Origin: Chryseobacterium sp. Bi04
Lineage (GTDB): Bacteria > Bacteroidota > Bacteroidia > Flavobacteriales > Weeksellaceae
Reading direction: 5' to 3'
NCBI RefSeq assembly: GCF_918698085.1
Contig: NZ_CAKKLP010000002.1
Location: forward strand, 248,001-312,000
Length of the DNA stretch: 64,000 bases
The translations under genes and the position numbers were made by a program. Below, piece after piece: positions 8,389-16,739 of the stretch (the first letter of the stretch is position 1; the number at the start of each line of letters is the position of its first letter). The notes beneath the pieces were generated by a model. It did no database searches and was not told the DNA's origin. It saw nothing but the letters and a program-made list of their open reading frames with translations.

Positions 8389-9040
8389 AGTTTGAGGAAA
8401 GCATGGGATCAAAAGAGTGATAATACTGGTTTTCTTTCCAGGGAAATTTTGTAATTATTTCATCATTATTAAGGAATTCTCTTAACGAATAATCATCATC
8501 CCGGAAATAAACTTCTTCGATAGAATCATCCTGTTTATATTTAAATTCAATATTAGGTATTGTTTCATTCTGGAATTCATAATCAAATACAGAAGGATCA
8601 CCATAGAAGTTTTTAAATTTTTCAGTTTTAAATCCTGTTATTAGATCTATTGCACAGCCGGCTAATTTTCTATTTTTATTATCAAATACTAAAATACCCT
8701 TGCCCAACAGACTGCGATTACGATAAAATATGTACTCCCATTGTGTATCTCCCTGATTGTTCTTTTCTTTATTATAATAGAATGTCCAGGGCTTGCCAAA
8801 TGATCCAATATCTATATGATTAGTAATGATTTCTGATGATTCTTCCTCAGGAGAAAGATAAACTTCACCTCCTAATTGTTCAATTTGCTGTGTTCTGTAG
8901 TTTTTTAAAAACCGTTCTATTTTTTTAAGCTCCTTAGTGGTAGAATCATAAGTTAAGCAGTTAAATTCCGAAAGCTTGTGAAGCTGTTCTTTTGGTATTT
9001 CAATATTATTTTCATCAGTGTATTTTATGCAAGTACCCAC
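8387..9040 (-). CDS. Hypothetical protein
   Basis: I do not recognise this 217-residue protein. It is acidic and hydrophilic, without signal peptide or membrane segment, so probably cytoplasmic. The N-terminal part includes a Lys/Glu-rich helix (about 36-60), followed by mixed strands with many aromatic residues. It starts with GTG at 9040 and no ATG lies just upstream in frame. It converges with guaA and diverges from the GNAT-nitrilase gene across a 54-nt AT-rich gap. It may be lineage-restricted. Confidence 0.65.
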   Translation of the reverse strand: MGTCIKYTDENNIEIPKEQLHKLSEFNCLTYDSTTKELKKIERFLKNYRTQQIEQLGGEVYLSPEEESSEIITNHIDIGSFGKPWTFYYNKEKNNQGDTQWEYIFYRNRSLLGKGILVFDNKNRKLAGCAIDLITGFKTEKFKNFYGDPSVFDYEFQNETIPNIEFKYKQDDSIEEVYFRDDDYSLREFLNNDEIITKFPWKENQYYHSFDPMLSSN

Positions 9041-9094
9041 TTCTATTATATTTTCTTAATTATTTTTCCCTAAATTTAGGTAAAATTACATCAA

Positions 9095-10603
9095 ATGCAA
9101 ATAGAAACAAGACCCCTGAGCGTTCAGGATTATGATGAACTGGTTGTAACAATGAAGCGTGCCTATCCCCAGATGTCGGAATCAATCTGGTCTAAAAAAA
9201 GCATTGAAAAACTTACAAGGATATTTCCCAAAGGTCAAATCTGTATTACTGTAGATGGAAAACTGGCTGCAGTAGCACTTTCCATTATTGTGAACTATGA
9301 TGAATTCGGAGATGACCACACCTATGTGGATATTACAGGGAACTATACATTTAATACCCATTTGTCAACAGGAAATGTACTGTATGGAATTGAAGTTTTT
9401 GTGGATCCGGAGTTTCGTGAGCTGCGCCTGGGAAGAAGACTTTATGACGCCAGAAAAGAATTATGCGAGCTTCTTAATCTGAAATCAATTATTCTGGGGG
9501 GCAGAATTCCGAACTATCATAAATACAGCCATGAGCTTTCTCCAAGGGAATACATACGAAGGGTGAGAGACAAGGAAATTTATGATCCCGTATTATCTTT
9601 TCAGCTTTCCAATAACTTTCTTCCTATAAGAATTCTGAAAAAATACCTTCCCGAAGACGAGTCGTCATTGGAAAATGCTGTTCTTCTGCAATGGAATAAT
9701 ATCTATTACAGTAAAAAACCGAATACAATGCAGGATAGCATCATCCGGTTAGGGCTGGTACAATGGCAGATGAGGCATTTTAAGAATATTGATGCCTTTT
9801 ATGAGCAGGTGGAGTTTTTTGTCAATGTAATGGGAGATTACAAATCAGACTTCGTATTATTCCCCGAACTTTTCAATACGCCTTTGCTGGCACCTTTCAA
9901 TAAACTTTCAGAAAGAGACAGCATGATAGAACTGGCCAAATTAAGTGAGAATATCAAGAATAAAATTTCCGAGCTGGCTATCAGCTATAATGTAAATATT
10001 ATTTCCGGAAGTATGCCTGTTTTTGACCCTGATAATAATGATCTCTATAATGTAAGCTATCTGTTACACCGTGACGGCCGTATCGATGAATACAGAAAAA
10101 TCCATATTACCCCGAATGAAAGGAAATATTATGGAATGAAAGGGGGAAATGAAATTAGAGTTTTTGATACCGACTGTGGCAAAATAGGCCTTGTGATCTG
10201 CTATGATGTAGAATTTCCGGAATTACCGAGGATTTTAGCAGATCAGGGCATGAAGATATTATTTGTCCCTTATCTTACAGATACCCAGAATGCTTATATC
10301 AGAGTACGCCATTGTGCTGCTGCAAGAGCTATTGAAAATGAATGCTATGTAGCCATTGCGGGATGTGTAGGAAATCTTCCGGGAGTTAATAATATGGACA
10401 TCCAGTTTGGACAGGCTGCAGTATTTACTCCTTCAGATTTTGCTTTTCCTTCAAATGCAGTGAAAGGAGAAGCTACCCCAAACACGGAAATGACCTTAAT
10501 AGTGGATGTAGACCTAAATTTACTGAAAGATCTTCATCATAACGGCTCAGTACAGGTGATGAATGACAGAAGAAAAGATCTTTATGATACTTACCTGAAA
10601 TAA
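9095..10603 (+). CDS. GNAT acetyltransferase fused to carbon-nitrogen hydrolase
   Basis: Two domains lie in one 502-residue chain. Residues about 1-165 are a GNAT fold, with the acetyl-CoA loop in VDPEFRELRLGRRLYDAR. Residues about 218-502 are a nitrilase-superfamily amidohydrolase with the full triad: E258 in LFPELF, K335 in EYRKIHITP and C369 in GLVICYDVEFPE. Fusions of this layout are known in Bacteroidetes and other bacteria, but the substrate is not established as far as I know. The product may acetylate and deamidate the same small molecule, which is inference. A terminator follows directly. Confidence 0.92.
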   Translation: MQIETRPLSVQDYDELVVTMKRAYPQMSESIWSKKSIEKLTRIFPKGQICITVDGKLAAVALSIIVNYDEFGDDHTYVDITGNYTFNTHLSTGNVLYGIEVFVDPEFRELRLGRRLYDARKELCELLNLKSIILGGRIPNYHKYSHELSPREYIRRVRDKEIYDPVLSFQLSNNFLPIRILKKYLPEDESSLENAVLLQWNNIYYSKKPNTMQDSIIRLGLVQWQMRHFKNIDAFYEQVEFFVNVMGDYKSDFVLFPELFNTPLLAPFNKLSERDSMIELAKLSENIKNKISELAISYNVNIISGSMPVFDPDNNDLYNVSYLLHRDGRIDEYRKIHITPNERKYYGMKGGNEIRVFDTDCGKIGLVICYDVEFPELPRILADQGMKILFVPYLTDTQNAYIRVRHCAAARAIENECYVAIAGCVGNLPGVNNMDIQFGQAAVFTPSDFAFPSNAVKGEATPNTEMTLIVDVDLNLLKDLHHNGSVQVMNDRRKDLYDTYLK

Positions 10604-10624
10604 CGATAAATAAGTATGATACAT

Positions 10625-10655
10625 AAAACCACCTCAATAGCAGAGGTGGTTTAAA
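10625..10655 (+). terminator. Terminator after the GNAT-nitrilase gene
   Basis: Arms 10626-10635 and 10643-10652 form a perfect 10-bp stem with a 7-nt loop. The T tract is short, but the stem is strong and GC-rich. Confidence 0.75.
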
Positions 10656-10697
10656 ACGAGTCTATAAATAAATTGGAGAAGTATAAATAGGGCGCAA

Positions 10698-11342
10698 TTA
10701 TACCTTTTTATCATGCTTTACAGCATCTATAAGTAGTTGCTCGTTGTCTTTATATGTTTTTAACTGTGATGGGCTCAGGATCGTTTCAAAATCTTTATCC
10801 ACACTTTTAAATCCATCAGTGATAATGCGGCGCGCTTCCTGATCATTTGTTTTTTTATTGCTGTTATTCCTTTTATCCAGATCATTCTGCATGCCTTCTG
10901 CTGCTTTAAGATTGATCGTATAAGCTTTTGGAATCTGCTCATCAGTAAGATCCAGTAAAGAGATCATAACTAAAGTTCTATAACCGGCCAGCTCTTTGAT
11001 TCTGTTGGCTTCAAACTTTGTCATTTGTTCAGGAGTTAGAATGGTCCTCAATGATTTGTCACGCTGTACCATAATTCCTATTAACTCACTGGAAATAGCT
11101 TTGTTATTCAGGATGTTAGAATTGTCTCCAACTTTCTCATCAAGGGCATCCAGAGATTCAGCAGCCACCTTATTAAAATATAAGGCTTTGTTGGTTTGGC
11201 TTTCAGTAAGATTTAAATAATCCATTTTAGAAGTCATTGCTGCAGCAATTGAATTTGCCGAGCCCATTTGTGCTTTTACCTGTGGAGCTACCATTACAAA
11301 AAAGATGGTAAGCAGACCCGCTGAAATGATTTTTCGCAACAT
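10698..11342 (-). CDS. Secreted protein with Spy/CpxP-like repeats
   Basis: A signal peptide covers about residues 1-25 (hydrophobic core LLTIFFVMVAP, cleavage after KAQ). The mature 190-residue protein is helical and Lys/Asp-rich. It has repeated LT-x-x-Q segments (LNLTESQTNKA, ILTPEQMTKF, LDLTDEQIPKA and ILSPSQLKTY), a pattern like the LTxxQ motifs of the periplasmic chaperones Spy and CpxP. No enzyme motif is visible. A periplasmic stress or chaperone-like role is inference. Expression is supported by a minus-strand TAnnTTTG element at 11377-11384. Confidence 0.7.
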   Translation of the reverse strand: MLRKIISAGLLTIFFVMVAPQVKAQMGSANSIAAAMTSKMDYLNLTESQTNKALYFNKVAAESLDALDEKVGDNSNILNNKAISSELIGIMVQRDKSLRTILTPEQMTKFEANRIKELAGYRTLVMISLLDLTDEQIPKAYTINLKAAEGMQNDLDKRNNSNKKTNDQEARRIITDGFKSVDKDFETILSPSQLKTYKDNEQLLIDAVKHDKKV

Positions 11343-11376
11343 AATTTGGTTTTTTACTATTTATTTTGTTCTGCTA

Positions 11377-11384
11377 CAAATGTA
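11377..11384 (-). promoter_or_regulatory. Promoter -7 element of the Spy-like gene
   Basis: Read on the minus strand this is TACATTTG, 34 nt before the ATG at 11342. Confidence 0.55.
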
Positions 11385-11470
11385 TGCTGCGGAAGAAAAC
11401 CTTTTATTATCCGAAAACCTTTTTTTATTGTTCCAAATTCTCCATTTGTTGATATATATAGCTTGATGAA

Positions 11471-11510
11471 TAAAAAACAATAAATCCGGAGAATTTTCTC
11501 CGGATTTATT
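11471..11510 (-). terminator. Terminator after the bacteriocin-like peptide gene
   Basis: A perfect inverted repeat with 15-bp arms (11479-11493 and 11496-11510) is followed on the minus strand by a T-rich run opposite 11472-11478. It separates the small peptide gene from the downstream Spy-like gene. Confidence 0.85.
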
Positions 11511-11549
11511 AACTATTATCCTTTTCAGGACTTGAATTTACTCTTATTT

Positions 11550-11708
11550 TTATTTCGGACATACTACAGCCGGGCAGATTAATCCCGGACATTGAGGTCT
11601 TCCATCAGTAGGACAGCACTGGTATGAACAGTTACCGATGATGATACCATTCCCTGCAATACCTTTTAATTGTTCTCTTGATAGTTTGTTGTTACGTAAA
11701 TTTTTCAT
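11550..11708 (-). CDS. Bacteriocin-like small Cys-rich peptide
   Basis: This 52-residue reading frame begins MKNLRNNKLSREQLKGIAGN, matching the KLSREQLKxIxGG-type leader of the bacteriocin-like peptides found in many Chryseobacterium genomes. The remainder (about 21-52) is rich in Cys (six) and Pro (six) with C-x-x-x-C-C and LICP/VVCP motifs. The leader suggests a RiPP-type precursor cut after the Gly region, but no peptidase-ABC transporter or modification enzyme is encoded nearby. The product may be exported and disulfide-bonded. It has its own terminator, so it is a single-gene unit. Confidence 0.75.
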   Translation of the reverse strand: MKNLRNNKLSREQLKGIAGNGIIIGNCSYQCCPTDGRPQCPGLICPAVVCPK

Positions 11709-11837
11709 TTTGTAATACTTTTATTGGTTTGTTTTATTATTTTGTACGCTGTAAATATAGAAAAATATATTATGTTTTATCACTAGTGTTAGAATTTTAT
11801 TATTATGATTGATTTAAATGTAGTAAAATCTTGATTA

Positions 11838-11845
11838 TATGTTTG
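11838..11845 (+). promoter_or_regulatory. Possible promoter of the cold-shock gene
   Basis: TATGTTTG fits TAnnTTTG and would give a 5' leader of about 55 nt, plausible for a csp-type mRNA, where long leaders often carry temperature control. Confidence 0.45.
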
Positions 11846-11905
11846 AAATTTTTAATATATGCTTCAGAATGATTATATTTATTTTTTAATAAAAACTGAA
11901 AAATT

Positions 11906-12115
11906 ATGCAAAAAGGAACTGTAAAATGGTATAACACAGAGAAAGGATATGGCTTTATTACCCTGGAAGGAAGTGAAAATACTATTTTTTGTCATCATTC
12001 AGCGATTGTCGGCTCTTTAAAATCTTTGTCAGAAGGGCAGGTTGTAGAATTTAATATTGTACAGGGCCCAAAAGGATCTCAGGCAGAAAATGTCAGGGTA
12101 GTAGATAATAACTAA
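11906..12115 (+). CDS. Cold-shock protein, CspA family
   Basis: This 69-residue single OB-fold protein should bind single-stranded RNA or DNA and act as an RNA chaperone. RNP1 is present as KGYGFI (13-18). RNP2 is IFCHH (27-31), where the usual V or F before the His pair is Cys, an unusual choice. The start [10 protein letters not shown] is standard. The gene stands alone between an AT-rich leader and a terminator, and it may be cold- or growth-phase-induced, as is common for the family. Confidence 0.93.
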   Translation: MQKGTVKWYNTEKGYGFITLEGSENTIFCHHSAIVGSLKSLSEGQVVEFNIVQGPKGSQAENVRVVDNN

Positions 12116-12154
12116 AATAGAATGAAAAGATAAATAAATCTAAAAATTGAGTAC

Positions 12155-12187
12155 AAAAAAACTGTCAGTGTTCTGGCAGTTTTTTTA
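12155..12187 (+). terminator. Terminator after the cold-shock gene
   Basis: An AAAAAAACTG arm pairs with CAGTTTTTTT around a short hairpin (one G-U pair), ending in a long T run. Confidence 0.88.
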
Positions 12188-12257
12188 TTAAACACTTTTT
12201 TTTAAAATAAGGTTGGGAACAGTTTTTGGAGTAAATTGCACTTATTATTAATATATT

Positions 12258-13907
12258 ATGTTTGACAAGCAGCAACGAAAACTGAAAAGGTCTGCCAGGC
12301 TCATTTCCGTGTTGAGTAAATACGGTTTTAAAGATATGCTGGCAAGAATGAACGGAGGAAATAAGCAGGAAGAAGTTTCAGCCAATTCAGATGAAATTAT
12401 TTCAAAAGGAACAGTTTATGAAAGAATCAGATTGGTGCTGGAAGAGCTGGGCCCTACTTTTGTAAAGCTTGGGCAAACATTTAGCAGCCGGGAGGACCTT
12501 TTGCCACCGGAGCTTATTCAGGAATTACAGAAACTACAGGACAAGGTAGAAACAGTAGAAATGGATGTGGAAGATATGCTGGAAAATGAGTTTAATATTT
12601 CTGTAAAAGACCATTTTCTGGAGATTCAGAAAAAACCTCTGGCTACAGCTTCTATTGCCCAGGTCTATAAAGCGGTCTTGCAGGATGGAAGCTCGGTGAT
12701 CTTAAAGCTCAGAAAGCCTGATGTACAATCTGTAATTGAAGACGACCTGCTGTTGATAAAGGATTTGGAGAAACTATTATCAGCCTATTCCGAAATAGGA
12801 GAGAAACTCAACCTGAAGCAAGCTATTTCTACTTTTGAAAAATCATTATTGGAGGAGGTTTCCCTGATTAACGAAAAAAATAATATCCAACAGTTCCGTC
12901 TTAATTTTAAAAATAATAAAGAAACCTACGTTCCCAGAATATACGAAGAATTTTCCAATAACAATATTCTTTGTATGGAATTTATTGATGGAATAAAGGT
13001 GACAGATAAATCAGCTCTTTTAGCCAATCATATTGATCCTGTAAAAGTATCTGAAGCAGGATTGAGGCTTTTTGTTTCTCAGATTTTAGATTACGGCTTT
13101 TTTCATGCAGACCCGCATGCCGGAAATATTTTAGTGAAAAAGGACGGAAAAATTGTCTTTATTGATTTTGGGGCAGTGGGTAAAATTCAGCCTAATGATA
13201 AGGAGATTCTTGAAAATCTGATCGTCAGTTTTGTTGCCAAAAATCCACATAAAATCGTTCGCTATCTCAAAAAAATGGCAATAAGCTATGAGATTCCTGA
13301 TGAAAGAAGGTTTGAAAATGATGTTGAAGATATTCTGAACTTTGTGCACAGCTCATCACTGCAGGAAATTAATATTCAGGTTATCATCAATAAAATGAAG
13401 GATATCCTGAAAGATAACAGGCTTTATATGCCTGATTATTTTTATCTCCTGTTTAAAGGAATCAGCCTGATAGAAGGAGTGGGCAGAAATATTAATCCCG
13501 AATTGGATATCGTTAAAAGCCTTCATCCCTACACCAAAAAAATATTCACCAAAAAGATCAATCCCAAGAATATTTTAAAAACAGGATTGGATAAAATGAT
13601 GAATTTCACGGATAATGTAGATGAAATTCCCCGAGAACTCCGTTCTGTACTTCAAAAACTGGATGAAAATAAATTTACGGTCTCCAGTGAAATCAAAAAT
13701 ATTGAAAAAACGAATCAGCTGATAAAATCCAGTGTGACCAATCTGATTCTGGCGATGATATTGGGTGCAAATATTATTGCTACAGCCATTGTTTTTGCTT
13801 CCGAATCGGGACCGCGGATAGGAGAACTCTCTTTGGTTGCTGTGCTGGGATTTGTTTTCTCAGTCATTTTAATTTTAGTTATTTTGCTTAGAATAACAAG
13901 GAAATAG
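12258..13907 (+). CDS. AarF/UbiB family atypical kinase-like protein
   Basis: A 549-residue member of the UbiB/ABC1/ADCK family. It shows the family KxGQ region (FVKLGQTFSSREDLLP, near 68-83), the Ala-rich nucleotide loop ATASIAQVYKA, HADPHAGNI and the metal motif IDFGAVG. Two hydrophobic helices close the chain (about 490-545), anchoring it in the inner membrane. UbiB proteins support isoprenoid quinone biosynthesis. Flavobacteria make menaquinone, so the precise role here is uncertain. It stands alone. Confidence 0.9.
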   Translation: MFDKQQRKLKRSARLISVLSKYGFKDMLARMNGGNKQEEVSANSDEIISKGTVYERIRLVLEELGPTFVKLGQTFSSREDLLPPELIQELQKLQDKVETVEMDVEDMLENEFNISVKDHFLEIQKKPLATASIAQVYKAVLQDGSSVILKLRKPDVQSVIEDDLLLIKDLEKLLSAYSEIGEKLNLKQAISTFEKSLLEEVSLINEKNNIQQFRLNFKNNKETYVPRIYEEFSNNNILCMEFIDGIKVTDKSALLANHIDPVKVSEAGLRLFVSQILDYGFFHADPHAGNILVKKDGKIVFIDFGAVGKIQPNDKEILENLIVSFVAKNPHKIVRYLKKMAISYEIPDERRFENDVEDILNFVHSSSLQEINIQVIINKMKDILKDNRLYMPDYFYLLFKGISLIEGVGRNINPELDIVKSLHPYTKKIFTKKINPKNILKTGLDKMMNFTDNVDEIPRELRSVLQKLDENKFTVSSEIKNIEKTNQLIKSSVTNLILAMILGANIIATAIVFASESGPRIGELSLVAVLGFVFSVILILVILLRITRK

Positions 13908-13930
13908 GAGAGGAGGAGTAAGGGTTGAAG

Positions 13931-13958
13931 TTAAGAGTTAAGAGTTAAGAGTTAAGAG
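13931..13958. repeat. Perfect heptamer tandem repeat (4 x TTAAGAG)
   Basis: Four exact copies of TTAAGAG follow the UbiB gene. This is the most regular of the window's period-7 arrays. Confidence 0.9.
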
Positions 13959-14052
13959 GTGGGTTGAAAGTTTTTGGCTTTATCACATATGATCAATAAA
14001 TTTACACTTCAAAACCAGAAACCATACATCCAATAAAAAAACAAAAATAATC

Positions 14053-14562
14053 ATGAAAACTAGTATTGTATCTGCTTTTATCTTCTGGAGTTCACTGTTT
14101 ATGGCTCAGGTAACTTCTGAAAAAGGAGTGTTGGGAGATTTTGACGGTAACGGAACAAAAGAAAATGCCTACACTAAAGTTAATGACTGTAATGATGACT
14201 GTGATGGAAAGTGTGAAACAACTATTTATTTCAGTGATAAAAAGATAAAGCCATTCATCATTTCTCCGGCCTATGACGGTACTTTATATAACCTGGGAGA
14301 CCTTAATGGTGATGGAAAAGATGAGATGGGCTTTTATCCCGGATGGTGTACAAGCTGCTGGCACCCTCTGTATGTGTATACATTAGGTAAAACCGGATGG
14401 AAGCCTTTGGTTCCTCCTATCTCTACACATTGTAATCAATGGGAGGAAGAAAAATTTCCTATTAAAAAAGACCCGAAAAAGAAAGGATATGTTATCATTA
14501 CCTCAAGCAAATGGGAAAATGATGATATTAAAGTGAGCAGTAAAAGCTTTAAAATAAATTAA
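14053..14562 (+). CDS. Secreted protein with FG-GAP/VCBS-like repeats
   Basis: A signal peptide spans about 1-19 (cleavage after FMAQ). The 169-residue protein has two Asp/Gly-rich calcium-type loops, GDFDGNGTKE near residue 27 and GDLNGDGKDE near 84, as in VCBS/FG-GAP beta-propeller repeats. It also has two Cys-rich segments (NDCNDDCDGKCE and GWCTSCWH). Function is unknown, and an extracellular or outer-membrane location is likely. Upstream lies a heptamer array and no clear promoter. Confidence 0.7.
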   Translation: MKTSIVSAFIFWSSLFMAQVTSEKGVLGDFDGNGTKENAYTKVNDCNDDCDGKCETTIYFSDKKIKPFIISPAYDGTLYNLGDLNGDGKDEMGFYPGWCTSCWHPLYVYTLGKTGWKPLVPPISTHCNQWEEEKFPIKKDPKKKGYVIITSSKWENDDIKVSSKSFKIN

Positions 14563-14583
14563 AAATTCTCAGGTTTTTACACA

Positions 14584-14618
14584 GTTCTGAAATCTGAAAT
14601 CTCATATCTTATATATCT
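14584..14618. repeat. Period-7 array (TCTGAAA-type)
   Basis: Consecutive 7-nt units GTTCTGA, AATCTGA, AATCTCA, TATCTTA and TATATCT follow the secreted-protein gene. They resemble the right half of the array at 6749-6783. Confidence 0.75.
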
Positions 14619-14674
14619 TTATTCCATTTTCTAAAAACACGATCATTGGCATCAAAAGCTGCTGATTACCGGTT

Positions 14675-14703
14675 AGTCTCAAGTCTCAAAGTCTCAAGTT
14701 TCC
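14675..14703. repeat. Period-7/8 array (AGTCTCA units)
   Basis: AGTCTCA occurs at 14675, 14682 and 14690 and is followed by AGTTTCC. Pyrimidine-rich 7-nt units continue to about 14750. Confidence 0.7.
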
Positions 14704-14774
14704 ATATCCCTCTTCCTCACAGCCCCTTCTGCCTGTCTCCTAAAACCTGATTTTACATTATACATTTTAATACC

Positions 14775-14782
14775 TATCTTTG
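14775..14782 (+). promoter_or_regulatory. Promoter -7 element very close to the helicase start codon
   Basis: TATCTTTG ends only four bases before the ATG at 14787. The predicted transcript would be leaderless or nearly so, unless a downstream start codon is used. Confidence 0.55.
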
Positions 14783-14786
14783 CAAA

Positions 14787-16139
14787 ATGGAAAAACTCAC
14801 TTTTGCAGATTTTGACCTACCGGTTAAAATTCTTGATGTTTTAGCGGATATGGAATTATTTGAACCTACTCCAATCCAGGAGAAGAGTATAAAGCCTATT
14901 CTTTCCGGAAGAGATGTAATGGGAATTGCCCAAACCGGAACCGGTAAAACATTAGCCTATCTTCTGCCAGTTCTTAAAGCTTGGAAATACAATAAAGCAG
15001 GAAATCCAACTGTTTTGGTACTTGTTCCTACAAGAGAATTAGTAGTTCAGGTAGCTGAAATTCTTGAAAAACTGACTGTAAATACTACTGCAAGAGTAAT
15101 TGGAATATATGGAGGAAAAAATATCAATACCCAAAAACTGCTGTTCAATAACGGTTGTGATATTCTGGTAGGTACTCCGGGAAGGGTAATGGACCTTGCC
15201 ATAGATAATGCCATTTCCCTGAAAGAAGTTCAGAGACTGATCATTGATGAATTTGATGAGATGCTTAATTTAGGTTTCAGACCACAGCTTACCCATATTT
15301 TTGAAATGATGAGAGAGAAGAGACAGAATATTCTTTTCTCTGCAACCATGACAGAAGCCGTAGATGTAATGCTGGACGAGTATTTTGCTAATCCGGTAGA
15401 AATTTCATTGGCAAAATCCGGAACTCCTCTTGAAAAAATAGAACAGACAGCTTATAAAGTTGAAAACTTCAATACCAAGATCAATTTACTTGAGCATTTA
15501 TTGAAGACTAAAACGGATATGTCTAAAGTTCTGATTTTTAATAATAATAAAAGGCATGCCGACCTTCTTTTTACTAAAATTGATGAGCTGTTTCCTGGGC
15601 AGTTTGACGTGATCCATTCGAATAAATCTCAGAACTATAGGCTTAAGGCAATGAAAAGCTTTGAGAATGAAGAGATCAGAGGGCTGATTACTACTGATGT
15701 AATGGCCAGAGGTCTTGATATCTCCAATATTACTCATGTGATCAATTTTGAAACACCTGATATTCCGGAACAGTATATCCACAGAATCGGTAGAACCGGT
15801 AGAGCAGATAAAGACGGTAAAGCAATCACTTTTGTAACGAAGAAAGAAGAGCCTTTAGTTCTTGATATCGAGCTATTGATGGATAAAGAATTGATATTTC
15901 ATGACTTCCCTGAAGGAGTGAAAATTAATCCTGCCAAAATTGCTTCTGAAAAAGATGAAGTGGTAATGAAAAACCCTGTACAGGTAAAACTGAATGAAGG
16001 AGGAGGAGCATTTCACGAGAAAAAGGATAAGAATAAAAAGGAAAACTGGGGTGGACCTTCAAAAAGAAAAGAGCCAAAGAAATTTGGAGCCAACAGAGCC
16101 CAGCAAAAGGCAATATCAAAATCTAAGAGAAAGAAATAA
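14787..16139 (+). CDS. DEAD-box ATP-dependent RNA helicase
   Basis: This 450-residue protein has all helicase motifs: Q-motif PTPIQEKSI (28-36), motif I AQTGTGKT (48-55), Ia PTRELVVQ, Ib TPGR, III SAT, V TTDVMARGLD and VI HRIGRTGR. Motif II reads DEFD (154-157) instead of DEAD, a tolerated but less common variant. The C-terminal 60 residues are Lys/Arg-rich and probably bind RNA. It likely works in ribosome assembly or mRNA remodelling, especially in the cold. It is monocistronic, with a bidirectional terminator after it. Confidence 0.95.
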   Translation: MEKLTFADFDLPVKILDVLADMELFEPTPIQEKSIKPILSGRDVMGIAQTGTGKTLAYLLPVLKAWKYNKAGNPTVLVLVPTRELVVQVAEILEKLTVNTTARVIGIYGGKNINTQKLLFNNGCDILVGTPGRVMDLAIDNAISLKEVQRLIIDEFDEMLNLGFRPQLTHIFEMMREKRQNILFSATMTEAVDVMLDEYFANPVEISLAKSGTPLEKIEQTAYKVENFNTKINLLEHLLKTKTDMSKVLIFNNNKRHADLLFTKIDELFPGQFDVIHSNKSQNYRLKAMKSFENEEIRGLITTDVMARGLDISNITHVINFETPDIPEQYIHRIGRTGRADKDGKAITFVTKKEEPLVLDIELLMDKELIFHDFPEGVKINPAKIASEKDEVVMKNPVQVKLNEGGGAFHEKKDKNKKENWGGPSKRKEPKKFGANRAQQKAISKSKRKK

Positions 16140-16143
16140 AAAT

Positions 16144-16169
16144 AAAGGTCTGGAAATCCAGACCTTTTT
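16144..16169 (+). terminator. Bidirectional terminator
   Basis: Perfect 11-bp arms (16144-16154 and 16157-16167), then T residues. It separates the helicase gene from the convergent lipoprotein gene. Confidence 0.88.
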
Positions 16170-16610
16170 CTATTTGTTGAAAACGATTACAGATTTGTCA
16201 TCAATTCCATCATCATTGTAATCATCAGTATTTGTTAAAATCTGCATTTCATTATCCGTAAGAGAGTTTAGAACATAAGATTCCTGAGTATTATTAGCAT
16301 CTAATGTTAATGTTTTGGTCTTGCTGTCATAGGAGTATGTAAAATTGCTGCTATTTTTTAATGTACAAGTAGTTCCATTAAGGTCATACTGGCTAAAAGT
16401 AGCTGTATTATCTGCTGCAAATACAAAATTGGACTGGCTTTTACAAGCAGAATAAGGGGTAGAATCAAAAATAGAATTGTCCTTCCCGGAAATATACATC
16501 TCTTTTGTCATTTTCCAGGTTCCTAATACGGTAGGCTCACTGTTGTCATCGTTATCACATGAAGATAACAGTAGAAAGGCAGAAACTGCCAGAAATAATA
16601 ATTTTCTCAT
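16170..16610 (-). CDS. Lipocalin-like lipoprotein (paralog of the one at 17463)
   Basis: A lipoprotein signal ends in LLLSSC, with C18 as the lipidation site, followed by Asp/Asn/Glu residues. The 146-residue chain is beta-rich and includes GTWKMTKEMYISGKDN (about 30-45), matching the lipocalin-like start G-x-W. The C-terminal DYNDDGIDDK resembles a Ca-binding loop. Its cousin at 17463-17927 shares the ISGKDN segment and an Asp-rich tail. The function is unknown, but envelope location is likely. Confidence 0.72.
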   Translation of the reverse strand: MRKLLFLAVSAFLLLSSCDNDDNSEPTVLGTWKMTKEMYISGKDNSIFDSTPYSACKSQSNFVFAADNTATFSQYDLNGTTCTLKNSSNFTYSYDSKTKTLTLDANNTQESYVLNSLTDNEMQILTNTDDYNDDGIDDKSVIVFNK

Positions 16611-16739
16611 TGGTGTGATTTTTTATATTAATCTATCAAAGAAAAGAAAAAAATACAGATCACAGGTAAAAAATAATTCTTTTCTAATATTCTTTATAAT
16701 TACATGTAAATCAAATAATTAGGATTATTGATAGGTTTT

